NCBI RefSeq assembly: GCF_010731675.1
Contig: NZ_AP022584.1
Span: forward strand, 868,001-932,000
Length of the DNA stretch: 64,000 nt
Direction of reading: 5' to 3'
Source of the DNA: Mycobacterium marseillense
GTDB lineage: Bacteria; Actinomycetota; Actinomycetes; Mycobacteriales; Mycobacteriaceae
The translations under genes and the position numbers were made by a program. The notes under the pieces were generated by a model, which was given only the letters and a program-made list of their open reading frames with translations, did not search any database and was not told the origin of the DNA. This document shows, piece by piece, positions 36,318-45,404 of this stretch (position 1 is the stretch's first letter; every line of letters begins with the position of its first letter).

Positions 36318-38162
36318 TCAGTGGGCGCCCAAACCGCCGCCGAGGTATTCGGCGCGACATGCCCGACGGGCCAGCTTGCCGCTGGTGGTCCGCGGAATGG
36401 CACCGGCCGGCAGCAGGCGCACGTCGGAAACGGTCAGACCGTGCCGCTGCGAGATCGCTTCGCGGATCGCCTCGACCGCCGGCTGCGTGTCCTGACGGCT
36501 GGTGCCGGCGGCACGTTCGGCGACGACGACGAGCCGGTCGGCGCCCGGGTTCATTTCGGCCGGTACGGAAAACGCGGTCACGTATCCGCGCCGAACCATC
36601 GGGGACGCCTCCGCGACGGTGGCCTCGATGTCGTGGGGATAGTGGTTGCGGCCGTCGATCGTGACCAGGTCCGCCACCCGTCCCGTCACGTATAGCTCGC
36701 CGTCGAGGTACACGCCCAGATCACCGGTGCGCAGCCACGAGCGTTGCAGATCGGCACCGTCGGCATGACTGCCGTGGCTCAAGCGCGATCGCAGCTCGGC
36801 ACCGAACGCCCGCCGCGTCGCCTCGGGAAGACCCCAGTATCCGCGACCAATGTTGTTGCCCTGCAACCAGATTTCGCCCACCTCGCCGTCCGGCAATTCG
36901 GCGGCGTCGCCGGGGTCGACGATCACGGCCCATTCGCTGCGCGCCACCTGTCCGCATGACACCTGCGCGACGGCGTTGGAAGCGTCCGCGGGCACGCGCA
37001 CCGCGCGCCCGGCGCCCAGCAGTTCGCGGTCGAAGTACACCGCCGTGGCCTCGGCCGCAGGGGCGATGGTCGCGACAAGCAGCGTTCCCTCGGCGATGCC
37101 GTAGGACGGTTTGAACGCGGTGCGGGGCAACCCATATGGCGCGAACGCCTTGTTGAAGGTCCTGATCGCGTCGATGCTCACCGGTTCGGAGCCGATGATC
37201 ATCACCACGTTGCGAAGATCGATGTCCTCGCCGCCGGCAGGCAGGCCGCGCTGCGCCGCCCACTCGTAGGCGAAGTTCGGCGCCGCGGTGACGACGTTGC
37301 CCTGCCGCGAACCGTCGGACAGCGCCTGGATCCACCGCAGCGGCCGGCGGACGAACGCGGCCGGCGACATCAGTGTGGAATGGCCGCCGTAGACCGCCGG
37401 AAAGCCGATCATCGACAAACCCATGTCGTGGTAGAGCGGTAACCAGCTGACGCCGTGGGTGTTTCGGTCCAGCAGGTCGATCGACAGAATCATCTGCACC
37501 AGGTTGGTGCCGACCGCGCGGTGGGTGATCTCGACGCCGACCGGCGGCCGGGTGGAACCCGACGTGTACTGCAGGTGCGACACGTCGTCCATGCCGAGCT
37601 CGGTCGCCACGAACGACTCCCCCGCCGAATCGGGGATCCGGTCGATGGCGATCACCTCCGCGCGGCCCAGGTGCGGGTGATCGGCCAGGAATTTTTCGAC
37701 CGCGCCCTGCGCGGTGGTGGTCGTGAGCAGGACCGTGGGCTTCGAGTCGCGCAACGCGGTATCCAGGCGCTCGGCATGCCCGGGCAATTCCGGGGCGAAC
37801 AACGGGACCGCGATGGTTCCGGCCTTGACCGCCGCGTAGAACCCGGCGACGTAGTCGATGCCCTGCGGCGCGAGGACCGCAACGCGCTCACCACGGCTCG
37901 CGACCTGCTGGATGCGCGCGCCGACGGCTTCCAACCGGACACCGAACTGGGTCCATGTCACCTCTTCGGCCTTGCCATCTCCTGGGCCGCTGTAGTCCAG
38001 GTAGCGATAGGCCACCGCGTCGCCGACGTTGGCGATGTTGCGGTCGATGAGCGATATCAGGTTGACGCCCGGCGGCAGCGCGATACCCCCGTCGCCGTCC
38101 AGGCAGTCCTCGATTCGGAGCAGCCCGGGGACACCGGCGTCGGGCGGGGAACCGTGATCCAT
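36318..38162 (-). CDS. Fatty acyl-AMP ligase (FadD/FAAL)
   Basis: 614 residues, ANL superfamily. P-loop LQYTSGSTRPPVGVEITHRA, SWLPLYHDMGLSMIGFPAVY (the FAAL-style WLP-YHDMGL block), KPSYGIAEGTLLVAT and WLRTGDLGVYLDGELYVTGR with the adenylating Lys in IPRTTSGKLARRAC. FAALs activate fatty acids as acyl-AMP for loading onto polyketide or peptide synthases. No PKS, NRPS or carrier protein is in the window, so the partner must be distant. ATG 38162 is used; 18 upstream codons would extend into the divergent promoter. Confidence 0.92.
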   Translation of the reverse strand: MDHGSPPDAGVPGLLRIEDCLDGDGGIALPPGVNLISLIDRNIANVGDAVAYRYLDYSGPGDGKAEEVTWTQFGVRLEAVGARIQQVASRGERVAVLAPQGIDYVAGFYAAVKAGTIAVPLFAPELPGHAERLDTALRDSKPTVLLTTTTAQGAVEKFLADHPHLGRAEVIAIDRIPDSAGESFVATELGMDDVSHLQYTSGSTRPPVGVEITHRAVGTNLVQMILSIDLLDRNTHGVSWLPLYHDMGLSMIGFPAVYGGHSTLMSPAAFVRRPLRWIQALSDGSRQGNVVTAAPNFAYEWAAQRGLPAGGEDIDLRNVVMIIGSEPVSIDAIRTFNKAFAPYGLPRTAFKPSYGIAEGTLLVATIAPAAEATAVYFDRELLGAGRAVRVPADASNAVAQVSCGQVARSEWAVIVDPGDAAELPDGEVGEIWLQGNNIGRGYWGLPEATRRAFGAELRSRLSHGSHADGADLQRSWLRTGDLGVYLDGELYVTGRVADLVTIDGRNHYPHDIEATVAEASPMVRRGYVTAFSVPAEMNPGADRLVVVAERAAGTSRQDTQPAVEAIREAISQRHGLTVSDVRLLPAGAIPRTTSGKLARRACRAEYLGGGLGAH

Positions 38163-38374
38163 GAGCGCAAGTCTAGGCAAGATGCCCAACGGGCTCCGGT
38201 TCCCCGATGCGGGCAAACGTCAAGCGGGGCGGCCGCATTCGCAGATCGCGGTAACCGCCCGCGCTTGTCCTGCGCTGCTGCGATCAACCCGATCCGCCCG
38301 CCACCCGGCGTGGGCGGTAGCCTACCCGCGAGCGGCGTCGAGGGCCGTTGCGTTCGCTATCACCAGGAGTTGTC

Positions 38375-38842
38375 ATGTCGGGCCGGAAGTTCTCCTTCGA
38401 AATCACCCGTACCAGCAGCGCGCCCCCCGCGACGCTGTTCCGGCTCGTCGCCGACGGCGCCAACTGGTCGCAGTGGGCCAAGCCGATCGTGTTGCGCTCG
38501 AGTTGGGCCCGCCAGGGCGATCCCGCGCCGGGTGGTATCGGGGCCATCCGCAAGGTGGGCATGTGGCCCGTCTTCGTGCAGGAGGAGACCGTCGCATACG
38601 AGCCGGACCGCCGCCACGCCTACAAGTTGGTGGGGCCACCGACCCCGGCCAAGGACTACGCCGGCGAGGTGGTCTTCACGCCGAATGCCGCGGGTGGCAC
38701 GGACATCCGCTGGACCGGGTCATTCACCGAAGGCGTGCGCGGAACGGGGCCGGTGATGCGCGCCGCGATGGGCGGCGCGGTTCGATTCTTTGCCGGCCGC
38801 CTGGTGAAGGCCGCCGAGCGTGAGTCGAACGCCGGGCGCTAG
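38375..38842 (+). CDS. SRPBCC (START-like) domain protein
   Basis: 155 residues with the helix-grip fold: FEITRTSSAPPATLFRLVAD, GANWSQWAKPIVLRSSW, GGIGAIRKVGMWPVFVQEET and a long C-terminal helix (RAAMGGAVRFFAGRLVKAAE). It binds hydrophobic ligands in a central cavity; polyketide cyclase/dehydrase labels are common. AGGAG 5 bp upstream supports ATG 38375. It is divergent from the acyl-AMP ligase gene over 212 bp. Confidence 0.87.
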   Translation: MSGRKFSFEITRTSSAPPATLFRLVADGANWSQWAKPIVLRSSWARQGDPAPGGIGAIRKVGMWPVFVQEETVAYEPDRRHAYKLVGPPTPAKDYAGEVVFTPNAAGGTDIRWTGSFTEGVRGTGPVMRAAMGGAVRFFAGRLVKAAERESNAGR

Positions 38843-38902
38843 CAGGTCCGAAATACGCGGCCCGCGAAGCCCACTCGCGAGGGTGGTCGGGCAGGCGAGC
38901 CG

Positions 38903-40066
38903 CTACTTGGACTCGATCTCGTCCTGATACTTCTTGGTCATGTGCGCGACGGCGTCGAGCTGTGACTGCGCGAGGCTCTCCCGGGCCTGCCCGGCGCGCG
39001 CCGCGGCGTCCAGCGTCGGCTGAGCCTGGCCCTGAAAGTGCGGCATCACCTCGGCGGCGAACAACTCGGCGGATCGCCTGGTGGCCGCCGGGTTCGCCCA
39101 CTCGTGACCCATCTGCAGCATGCAACCGAACCCGCCGGACTGGTCCCACAGCCGCTGCACCTGCTCGCGCGCCCGCTCGGGCGTGCCGATCACACCCGCG
39201 CCGTTGTCGTTGATGACATCGATCATCTCGTCGAGTTGTTCTCCCGGCATCGTCATCTGCGGGAACGCGGCCACCTTCTGGAAGTACCGGAACCATGGCT
39301 CGATCCCGAACTTGACCTCTTCGCGGGCCTGCTTTTCGGTCTCGGCGAGATGGAACAGGCCGACCAAGCTCCAGTTCGTGCGGTCGACCTGCGCGCCGAA
39401 CGCCGCCGCGCGCTCCTCGACGATGTCCCAGTGGTACGACAGCGCGTTGAAGCCCTCAACGGTCAGCGTCGCCCCGATGGACAGCAGGCCGATGCCGTGC
39501 TTGCCGGCCAGCCGCGCGCCCGTCGGTGACGCGACGGCGGCGACCGACAGCGGGATCCCGCCGTCGGAGTACGGGGCAAGCTGCAACCGGGCGTCGAACA
39601 GCTGATGGGTAGCCGTTTTGGCGCTCACCGTCTCCCCCGCCAGCAGCCGGACGACGATGTCGAGGTTCGTTTCCAGCAGCTCCCGCGTGTCGGTGGGGGT
39701 GAGTCCGATCATCGACGAATCGCTGGGCAGCGAGCCCGGCCCGACACCGCCGATGATGCGGCCATGGGTGAGATGGTCCAGCAGCATCAGCCGGTCCGCG
39801 ACCCACAGCGGATTGTGATACGACAGCGAAATCACCCCGGTGCCGAATCGGATTCGCTTCGCGCGTTCGGCGGCGGCGGCGATGAAAACCTCCGGGGAAC
39901 TGATGATTTCGCTTCCGGCCGAGTGGTGCTCGCCCAGCCAGACTTCGTCAAAGCCGAGGGCGTCGAGGTGCTCGATGAATGCGAGATCGCGCTGCAGGGC
40001 CAGCGTCGGATTGGTGCCCGCGCGATGGAAGGGAGCGATGAAATATCCAAACCTGAGCTTGCCCAT
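38903..40066 (-). CDS. LLM-class flavin-dependent monooxygenase (LimB-like) 3
   Basis: 387 residues, the third member of the LimB-like group in the window: LRFGYFIAPFHRAGTNPTLA, DEVWLGEHHSAGSEIISSPE, GVGPGSLPSDSSMIGLTPTD. It is closer to the 16847 protein than to the 10955 one by eye (PTLAL-RDL, GSEII). It lacks the TetR-like operator seen before the other two, so it is probably regulated separately. It stands alone, 36 kb from any obvious coupled dehydrogenase of the island. A basic/amphipathic C-terminal tail (HMTKKYQDEIESK) is present. Confidence 0.88.
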   Translation of the reverse strand: MGKLRFGYFIAPFHRAGTNPTLALQRDLAFIEHLDALGFDEVWLGEHHSAGSEIISSPEVFIAAAAERAKRIRFGTGVISLSYHNPLWVADRLMLLDHLTHGRIIGGVGPGSLPSDSSMIGLTPTDTRELLETNLDIVVRLLAGETVSAKTATHQLFDARLQLAPYSDGGIPLSVAAVASPTGARLAGKHGIGLLSIGATLTVEGFNALSYHWDIVEERAAAFGAQVDRTNWSLVGLFHLAETEKQAREEVKFGIEPWFRYFQKVAAFPQMTMPGEQLDEMIDVINDNGAGVIGTPERAREQVQRLWDQSGGFGCMLQMGHEWANPAATRRSAELFAAEVMPHFQGQAQPTLDAAARAGQARESLAQSQLDAVAHMTKKYQDEIESK

Positions 40067-40149
40067 GGGGATCCCTTTGCAGTCGAGTCCCCCGAACCAT
40101 AGCTCAACGGCCGCTGCGGGAAGCCAGAAGAAAAAACCCAGGAGTTATC

Positions 40150-40185
40150 AGCCGGTGGGGCCAGGTAACCATGGCCCCACCGGCT
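40150..40185 (-). terminator. Strong hairpin between lipoprotein and luciferase-like genes
   Basis: A perfect 14-bp inverted repeat, AGCCGGTGGGGCCA (40150-40163) and TGGCCCCACCGGCT (40172-40185), with an 8-nt loop. On the minus strand it follows the lipoprotein gene by 53 bp, and a run of six T lies about 14 nt further on (near 40131-40136). It is interpreted as the lipoprotein terminator. Confidence 0.7.
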
Positions 40186-40238
40186 AGGCAAACAAGTCTG
40201 GGACTTCGAACTAGAACAGGCTCAACGACGGTGGCTGA

Positions 40239-40649
40239 TCACGGGTAGCCGCCGCAGACGTTGCCGACGCATCCGCCGCCACCGCCCGGGCCACCGCCGC
40301 CACCGCCGACGCCGGGGATGCTGCCGCCCCCACCGCCGGGACCGCCGCCGCCGGTGGGTCCGCCGGGCACGCTGCCGCCGCCGCCACCGGGACCGCCGCC
40401 GCCGGTGGGTCCGCCGGGCACGCTGCCGCCGCCGCCACCGGGACCGCCGCCGCCGGTGGGTCCACCGGGCGCATTTCCACCGCCGCCCTCACCGGGTGCC
40501 GTGGAGGGTGCGACGCTCGAAGACGGCGTGGTCGTCGGGGTGGTCGTGCTGCTGGGGCCTTCTTTATGACCGCCGCCGCATCCGACCGCCAGTACGAGCA
40601 TGGCCGCGCCGCCGAACAGGGCGACCGTTGTCCTCGGTCCAGATCCCAT
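40239..40649 (-). CDS. Glycine-rich lipoprotein with tandem repeats
   Basis: 136 residues. Signal peptide PRTTVALFGGAAMLVLAVGC with a lipobox-like LAVGC, then a Thr/Ser/Pro linker, then four 17-residue repeats of the type SVPGGPTGGGGPGGGGG and a closing GGGCVGNVCGGYP with two Cys. ATG 40649 is preferred because GGGGGAT precedes it and the signal peptide begins there; upstream in-frame starts at 40679 and 40691 would bury the signal. It is presumably a surface-exposed low-complexity lipoprotein of unknown role. A 14-bp hairpin terminates it. Confidence 0.8.
   Translation of the reverse strand: MGSGPRTTVALFGGAAMLVLAVGCGGGHKEGPSSTTTPTTTPSSSVAPSTAPGEGGGGNAPGGPTGGGGPGGGGGSVPGGPTGGGGPGGGGGSVPGGPTGGGGPGGGGGSIPGVGGGGGGPGGGGGCVGNVCGGYP
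40309..40461. repeat. 51-bp tandem repeats in the lipoprotein gene
   Basis: Units at 40360-40410 and 40411-40461 are identical over 51 bp; 40309-40359 is a diverged third copy, and a more degenerate fourth lies at about 40462-40512. Each encodes one 17-residue Pro/Gly repeat. Identical copies imply recent duplication and possible length variation between strains. Confidence 0.85.
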
Positions 40650-41057
40650 CAGATCCCCCAATCTCCACTTGCGCCACATCGCGACGCCCACTGTTTCTTA
40701 CCCCGGGGCGCGGGCGCGCAAACTATTTCCGCCGTCGCGATCGCAACGGGGAACGGTGGCCGGCGGGGCCATCGCGCAAAAGTGGGGGTGAGCCGATGCC
40801 CCGGCGGAGCCGCAGCGGCACAAGGGAATCTGGCCAACGCGGGGGATCCGGCTCATCGAGGCTTTAAGAGCCGATGGCCCATCTCGGGCCTATGGACCAT
40901 CGGCGATTCAAATCGTATCTGTGTGTGGCCTGTGCCGTACGCGGAATGTTCTGACTCGTAAATTAGAAAATTTCTTATATTCACTAAGTAGACCGTTCGT
41001 GAACCGGTCTTATGCGGCCGCGCAAGGCTGTGACCAGGGCCGCAGCCGAAAACGCGG
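40650..41057. other. Structured intergenic region between aceA and the lipoprotein gene
   Basis: 408 bp upstream of the lipoprotein and downstream of aceA, both on the minus strand. It holds a hairpin CCGATGG-CCATCGG (arms near 40871 and 40897, with further pairing inside), an AT-rich block at 40958-40990 containing AGAAA-A-TTTCT, and minus-strand TATAAG that could be a -10. If transcription starts there, the lipoprotein leader would be about 300 nt. No known riboswitch consensus could be matched. Confidence 0.4.
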
Positions 41058-43346
41058 CTATCCCTCCTTGGTGATCAGCTTGCGCAGCGCCACGCGGTCG
41101 GGCTTCAGCAGTTCGGCGATGCGGGGCTGGTTCACCTCGGCGACGATGATTTCGCCGACCTCCTGGTAAACCTCGCTGAAGATGCCGTGGGACTTCATCT
41201 TCGACGTCTGGTACAGGTTGTCCTCGGTCGGCGTCACGTAGATCACCCCGTCGGCCTTGAAGCGGTGCACCAGCCAGAGGTGGATCAAGGTCATCAGTCG
41301 CTTCTGCCGCAGTTTCTCCGCGAAGGTGTTCTGGTCGCGCACCTGAAGGATGCTGCGGCCGTGCCGGTCCTTGATCGGGTCGACGACCACGTTGGCCAGC
41401 TGCTCGTCGTCATTGCCGTAGATGCCGAGTTCGAGCACGTCCGAGCCGGCCCGGCGGGGCCGCAGCTGCACCCGCAGTTTCTCGCCGAGGTCGTAGTTCT
41501 CGCTCCACATCGCCAGCCACTCCTCGAGCAGCTTCTTGGGCACCTCGGTCTGCACCAGGTGCTGGTGCTGGGTCGAACCTTCGCCCATCGACTTGGTGGT
41601 CGCGGTGCGGCCCGAGGAGGCCGTGAGCGCGGCGTCGCTGCGCGGCCCCCCGACCAGGGTTTGCGGTGTGCGGTAAGGGGATTCGACCAGACGCATCTTG
41701 CGCTGCAGGCGGGCCAGCGCCAGCATGCCGTCCTGTTGCAGCGAGGTGGCGAACTCCTCGGCGGCGACGCCGTCGATCTGGTGTCCGCCGTAGGTGATGA
41801 AGTTGAAGACGAAACCCATCTTGCCCAGTTCCTCGGGGAACTGCTTCATCTGCTCGTCGGTCATGCCGGTGGTGTCCCAGTTGAACGACGGGGACAGGTT
41901 GTAGGCCAGCATCTGGTCGGGAAACTTGGCGTGGATGGCGTCGGCGAACTGCCGGGCGTCGTCCAGGTCGGCGGTCTTGGTCTCCATCCACAGCAGGTCG
42001 GCGAACGGCGCGGCGGCCAGCGATTTGGCGATGGCGTACGGGATGCCGCCACGGATCTGGTAGTAGCCCTCGGGCGTCTTCGAGAGTTCGCAGTCCCAGC
42101 CGGGGTCGACGCCCAGCTCCTTGGCCTTGGCCTTGGCCGAGTAGAGCGAGGCGGTCGCCGCGAACTCCCGCCACTCGTCGGCGCTCATGTCAGCCGGTTC
42201 GTCCTCGCTGGCGGCGAAGGCGAGCACGTCGGCGACGGCCTCGCCGTAGGTCATCAGGCCGGCGTCGTCCTCCCAGGCCGCCACGAACCGCGACTCGACC
42301 TGGTCGAACAAGTCGTCGATCGACTGTTGACCGTCCTCGCGCCAGGCATTGACGGCATCGGAGACGATGCCCTGGATCCCTTGGCGCTCAAGCCATGCTG
42401 TGGCCTCGGCGTACTCCCCTTCGGGCAGCGCGTAGAGAAGGTGGCCATTGAGATCTTTGACGCCCAGCTCGTAGAAGCGACGCACCAGCGCCAGGAAGCA
42501 CGACTTGTACGACGGGATCTTGAGGTTGGTGGCGCCGAGCAGGAACGGCTGGTCACGCTCGTCGGCGCGGCTGTCCAGCAGGTTGGCGGCCTCGGCGTCG
42601 GTGCGCGCGACGATGATGCCCGGCACCTTCATGATGTCGAGTTGGAAGCGCGCGGTGTTGAGGCGTTTGATCTGTTCGTCGGACGGCACCAAGACCTTGC
42701 CGCCCTGGTGGCCGCACTTCTTGGTGCCGGGGCGCTGGTCTTCGATGTGGTAGCCGGGCACGCCGACCTCGACGAACCGACGTATCAGGTTGCGCACGTG
42801 CGGGTCACCGCCGTGGCCGGTGTCCGCGTCGGCGATGATGAACGGCCGGTAGTCGTAGACCGTGGCCGTGGCGCGCTGCTTCTCGCTCATTTGCAGGCGC
42901 TGGTACTGCTGGTTGCGGTCGGCGGTGAGCAGGGCGCGCACCAGTACCGCGGCGTCGTCGGGGACCTGGCTCAGCGGGTAGCTGGCGAGGTCGGGGCCGG
43001 GATCCTCGGTGGTGGAACCCTTGGCCGACGTGGCCCAACCGCCCAGGTAGATCCCCTCGATGCCCATCCGCTTCATCGCGACCGCCTGGCCGGGCGAGTA
43101 CGGGCCGAACGTCGTGATGCTCTTCTTCTGGGCGAACAGCTCACGCAACCGCTCGTAGAAGGCCGCCGCAGCGTTTCGCGCCACGGTGTAGTCGGTCGGG
43201 ATGGTGCCGCGCTGCTCTGCTACCTGGCGGGCGGTGTACAGGCGGGTGATCCGGGCAAAGCGCGGATCGTCGAAGTATTGCTGCGTGGCAGCGACCTCGT
43301 CGTCGAACGATGGCCGGACTTGTGTGTCCTTGTCGATGATCGCCAT
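41058..43346 (-). CDS. aceA: Isocitrate lyase type 2 (ICL2), full length
   Basis: 762 residues. It cleaves isocitrate to glyoxylate and succinate (glyoxylate shunt) and by homology 2-methylisocitrate (propionate metabolism). The catalytic loop [15 protein letters not shown] is intact in the TIM barrel. The extra C-terminal region ([20 protein letters not shown] onward) is the ICL2-specific domain reported to bind acetyl- or propionyl-CoA. The M. tuberculosis H37Rv gene is split into aceAa and aceAb; here the frame is uninterrupted. Start [14 protein letters not shown] has GAGAGGGG upstream. Confidence 0.96.
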   Translation of the reverse strand: MAIIDKDTQVRPSFDDEVAATQQYFDDPRFARITRLYTARQVAEQRGTIPTDYTVARNAAAAFYERLRELFAQKKSITTFGPYSPGQAVAMKRMGIEGIYLGGWATSAKGSTTEDPGPDLASYPLSQVPDDAAVLVRALLTADRNQQYQRLQMSEKQRATATVYDYRPFIIADADTGHGGDPHVRNLIRRFVEVGVPGYHIEDQRPGTKKCGHQGGKVLVPSDEQIKRLNTARFQLDIMKVPGIIVARTDAEAANLLDSRADERDQPFLLGATNLKIPSYKSCFLALVRRFYELGVKDLNGHLLYALPEGEYAEATAWLERQGIQGIVSDAVNAWREDGQQSIDDLFDQVESRFVAAWEDDAGLMTYGEAVADVLAFAASEDEPADMSADEWREFAATASLYSAKAKAKELGVDPGWDCELSKTPEGYYQIRGGIPYAIAKSLAAAPFADLLWMETKTADLDDARQFADAIHAKFPDQMLAYNLSPSFNWDTTGMTDEQMKQFPEELGKMGFVFNFITYGGHQIDGVAAEEFATSLQQDGMLALARLQRKMRLVESPYRTPQTLVGGPRSDAALTASSGRTATTKSMGEGSTQHQHLVQTEVPKKLLEEWLAMWSENYDLGEKLRVQLRPRRAGSDVLELGIYGNDDEQLANVVVDPIKDRHGRSILQVRDQNTFAEKLRQKRLMTLIHLWLVHRFKADGVIYVTPTEDNLYQTSKMKSHGIFSEVYQEVGEIIVAEVNQPRIAELLKPDRVALRKLITKEG

Positions 43347-43477
43347 GTCTTAACGCCCCTCTCCGGCACGACTCCACTGAACGTGAGTCTATCCCCGCGA
43401 AGGGCAGTTCAATCAGGAGTCGAAGGACTCAGGCGAAGGTGATCTGAATACGCTGGGGCACAAAATATTTCGAGGCG

Positions 43478-44197
43478 TCACCCATCACTGACCGCCGCGC
43501 GCCGGGCCAGCCAGTCCCGCTGACGACCGACGAACGCGGCGTCGACGACTTTGCCGTGGCCCGGGACGTAGAGGGCGTCGGGGCCACCCACCTCGAGCAG
43601 CCGCTCGAGGGTCGCCGGCCAGGCCGCCACGTCGGAGTCGGCGTCGATCGCGGGGTCGGCGGACTCCTCAACCAGGTCACCGGTGAACACCACCACCCTC
43701 TCGCCGGCATTGGCTGCTGGGGCGATCACCACCAGGTCGGAAGTGGTGTGGCCGCGCCCGAGGTGCGTGATCGCCACCGCGCGATCCCCCAGCGCGACCG
43801 ACGCGTCGTAGACACCGCGGCGGGGAGGCCGCAAGGCGGCGATCGCCGCGTCCACCTCGGCTGCGCCGGCGCCGTACCGCAGCGCCTCGGCGCGGATCTG
43901 CTCGGTCGCCGACGCGAGGTACCCGACCACCTCGGGCGCGCAATAGATCTCCGCCCGGCCGAACAGCGAGGAGCCCAGGACATGGTCGAAGTGCTTGTGC
44001 GTCAAGACGATATGGCTCACCGGTCGCTCGGCGAGCTGACGGACGTCGGCGTCGATAGCGGCCGCCTCGGTCAACGTGGTGCCCGTGTCGACGAGCAGCG
44101 TTCCGGTGCGGCCGCGTACCAGGCCGATCGTGACGTCGCAGAACGGGAGCCGGCAACGATGCACCCCGGCGGCCAGCGTCTCCCACGCGAAATGCAT
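43478..44197 (-). CDS. Metallo-beta-lactamase-fold hydrolase
   Basis: 239 residues. Metal site HxHxDH in VLTHKHFDHVLGSSLF, a further His in HLGRGHTTSDLVV, Asp in VVFTGDLVEESADP and His in YVPGHGKVVD. This is a complete class of MBL ligands for two metals. Position next to aceA matches M. tuberculosis Rv1913, also an MBL protein. The substrate is unknown; glyoxalase II, lactonase or quinoprotein-relay groups have similar motifs. It starts at ATG 44197, divergent from an SRPBCC gene. Confidence 0.88.
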   Translation of the reverse strand: MHFAWETLAAGVHRCRLPFCDVTIGLVRGRTGTLLVDTGTTLTEAAAIDADVRQLAERPVSHIVLTHKHFDHVLGSSLFGRAEIYCAPEVVGYLASATEQIRAEALRYGAGAAEVDAAIAALRPPRRGVYDASVALGDRAVAITHLGRGHTTSDLVVIAPAANAGERVVVFTGDLVEESADPAIDADSDVAAWPATLERLLEVGGPDALYVPGHGKVVDAAFVGRQRDWLARRAAVSDG

Positions 44198-44282
44198 ACC
44201 CGGGAAGGTAACCCCCGGGGGCTTGCTTCCGGGCGCCGAGGCGGCCGGTTTCGAGCGTCACCGCACCGGCTATCTCCCCGAG

Positions 44283-44729
44283 ATGGCTATCACCGATTCC
44301 CGCGAGGTCGTCATCGAGGCGACGCCGGACGAAATTCTGGATGTGTTGTTCGACCTCGAGTCGCTGACCGAATGGTCGTCGGCGCACAAGAAGGTCGAGG
44401 TGCTCGAGCGGGACGAGCAGAACCACCCGACCAGATCCAGGCAGGTGGTCAAACTCGTCGGCGTCAGCGACGAACAGGAACTCGCCTACACCGTGCACGA
44501 CGACGGCGTCGGCTGGACCCTGATCAGCTCCAAACAGCAACGCGCTCAGGAGGGCCGGTACACGTTGACACCCGACGGGGACTCCACCCGGGTCCGCTTC
44601 GACCTCACCGTCGACCTGGTGGCGCCCGTTCCCGGATTCCTGGTCAAAAAAGGCGCCAAAAGCCTGATGGACACGGCCACCGAGGGATTGCGCAAGCGGG
44701 TGCTCGAAGTAGAGAAGCGTGGTAAGTAG
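44283..44729 (+). CDS. SRPBCC (polyketide cyclase/dehydrase-like) protein
   Basis: 148 residues: [40 protein letters not shown], a central antiparallel sheet and the final amphipathic helix [20 protein letters not shown]. It belongs to the START-like ligand-binding group abundant in mycobacteria (Rv0854/Rv0857 type). The frame is open upstream to 44076, antisense to the MBL gene, but family similarity begins at ATG 44283. It is followed after 62 bp by the LppC-like lipoprotein. Confidence 0.88.
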   Translation: MAITDSREVVIEATPDEILDVLFDLESLTEWSSAHKKVEVLERDEQNHPTRSRQVVKLVGVSDEQELAYTVHDDGVGWTLISSKQQRAQEGRYTLTPDGDSTRVRFDLTVDLVAPVPGFLVKKGAKSLMDTATEGLRKRVLEVEKRGK

Positions 44730-44791
44730 CCGCGGTCGTCGCCGGAAAACTTGTGCTTTCGCAGCGCGCGGGCGCGGGTCAGACTGTTTTC

Positions 44792-45394
44792 ATGGACGCG
44801 AGGCACGTGGTTCGCCGGATTGCGGCGCTGCTGGGCGCGGCGACGCTGCTGGGGGCGCTGGTCGGCTGCGGCGCAGACGGTGACAGCCAGCCGACGTCGT
44901 CTCCGGCGCCGAAGGTCACGACGCTCGGAAAGACGGCGCCCAACGCGCCCGCCGGCGGGCCGTTGACGATCAGCAGCCCGGCGTTTGCCGATGGTGCCCC
45001 GATTCCGGTGCAGTACACCTGCAAGGGCGCCGGCGTCGCCCCGCCGTTGGTGTGGTCGGCGCCGCTGGGCGCGGCGCTGGTCCTCGACGACCCCGACGCC
45101 CCGGCCGGGTTGTACGTGCACTGGGTGGTGATCGGGATCGCCCCCGGTCCCGGCAGCACGGCGGAAGGTCAGACTCCGGCGGGCGCCATCACCCTGCCGA
45201 ACACGGCGGGCCAGTCGGCGTATCAGGGTCCCTGTCCCCCGGCCGGAACCGGCACACATCGTTACCGGTTCACGCTCTATCAGCTTCCCAATGACTACCA
45301 ACTGCCCGGCGGCCTCGCGGGAGTGCAGGCCGCGCAGGCGATCGCCGGCGCCGCGACCGCGCAGGCGCAGCTCGTCGGGGCGTTCGGCGGCTAA
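44792..45394 (+). CDS. lppC: PEBP/Raf kinase inhibitor-like lipoprotein (LppC-like)
   Basis: 200 residues. Signal peptide and lipobox LLGALVGC (Cys at about residue 27), a Ser/Pro linker, then a phosphatidylethanolamine-binding domain: [38 protein letters not shown] (the DPD..HW ligand pocket) and [14 protein letters not shown]. Length and locus (near aceA and the MBL gene) match M. tuberculosis LppC (Rv1911c, about 201 residues). The PEBP family binds phospholipid head groups; bacterial roles are unclear. ATG 44792 begins the signal peptide. Confidence 0.85.
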   Translation: MDARHVVRRIAALLGAATLLGALVGCGADGDSQPTSSPAPKVTTLGKTAPNAPAGGPLTISSPAFADGAPIPVQYTCKGAGVAPPLVWSAPLGAALVLDDPDAPAGLYVHWVVIGIAPGPGSTAEGQTPAGAITLPNTAGQSAYQGPCPPAGTGTHRYRFTLYQLPNDYQLPGGLAGVQAAQAIAGAATAQAQLVGAFGG

Positions 45395-45404
45395 TCCGTC
45401 CCCG

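Noticed and set aside
40309..40461. Tandem repeats considered as a CRISPR-like array
   Set aside because: Units are contiguous, coding and without spacers; they encode peptide repeats.
40261..40569. Proline-rich plus-strand frame opposite the glycine-rich lipoprotein
   Set aside because: Mirror of the Gly repeats; the minus-strand frame has a signal peptide, lipobox and ribosome site.
40741..40905. Cobalamin, M-box, SAM-IV or c-di-AMP riboswitch in the aceA-lipoprotein gap
   Set aside because: A GGGAA-like stretch and hairpins exist, but the conserved cores of those classes could not be matched.
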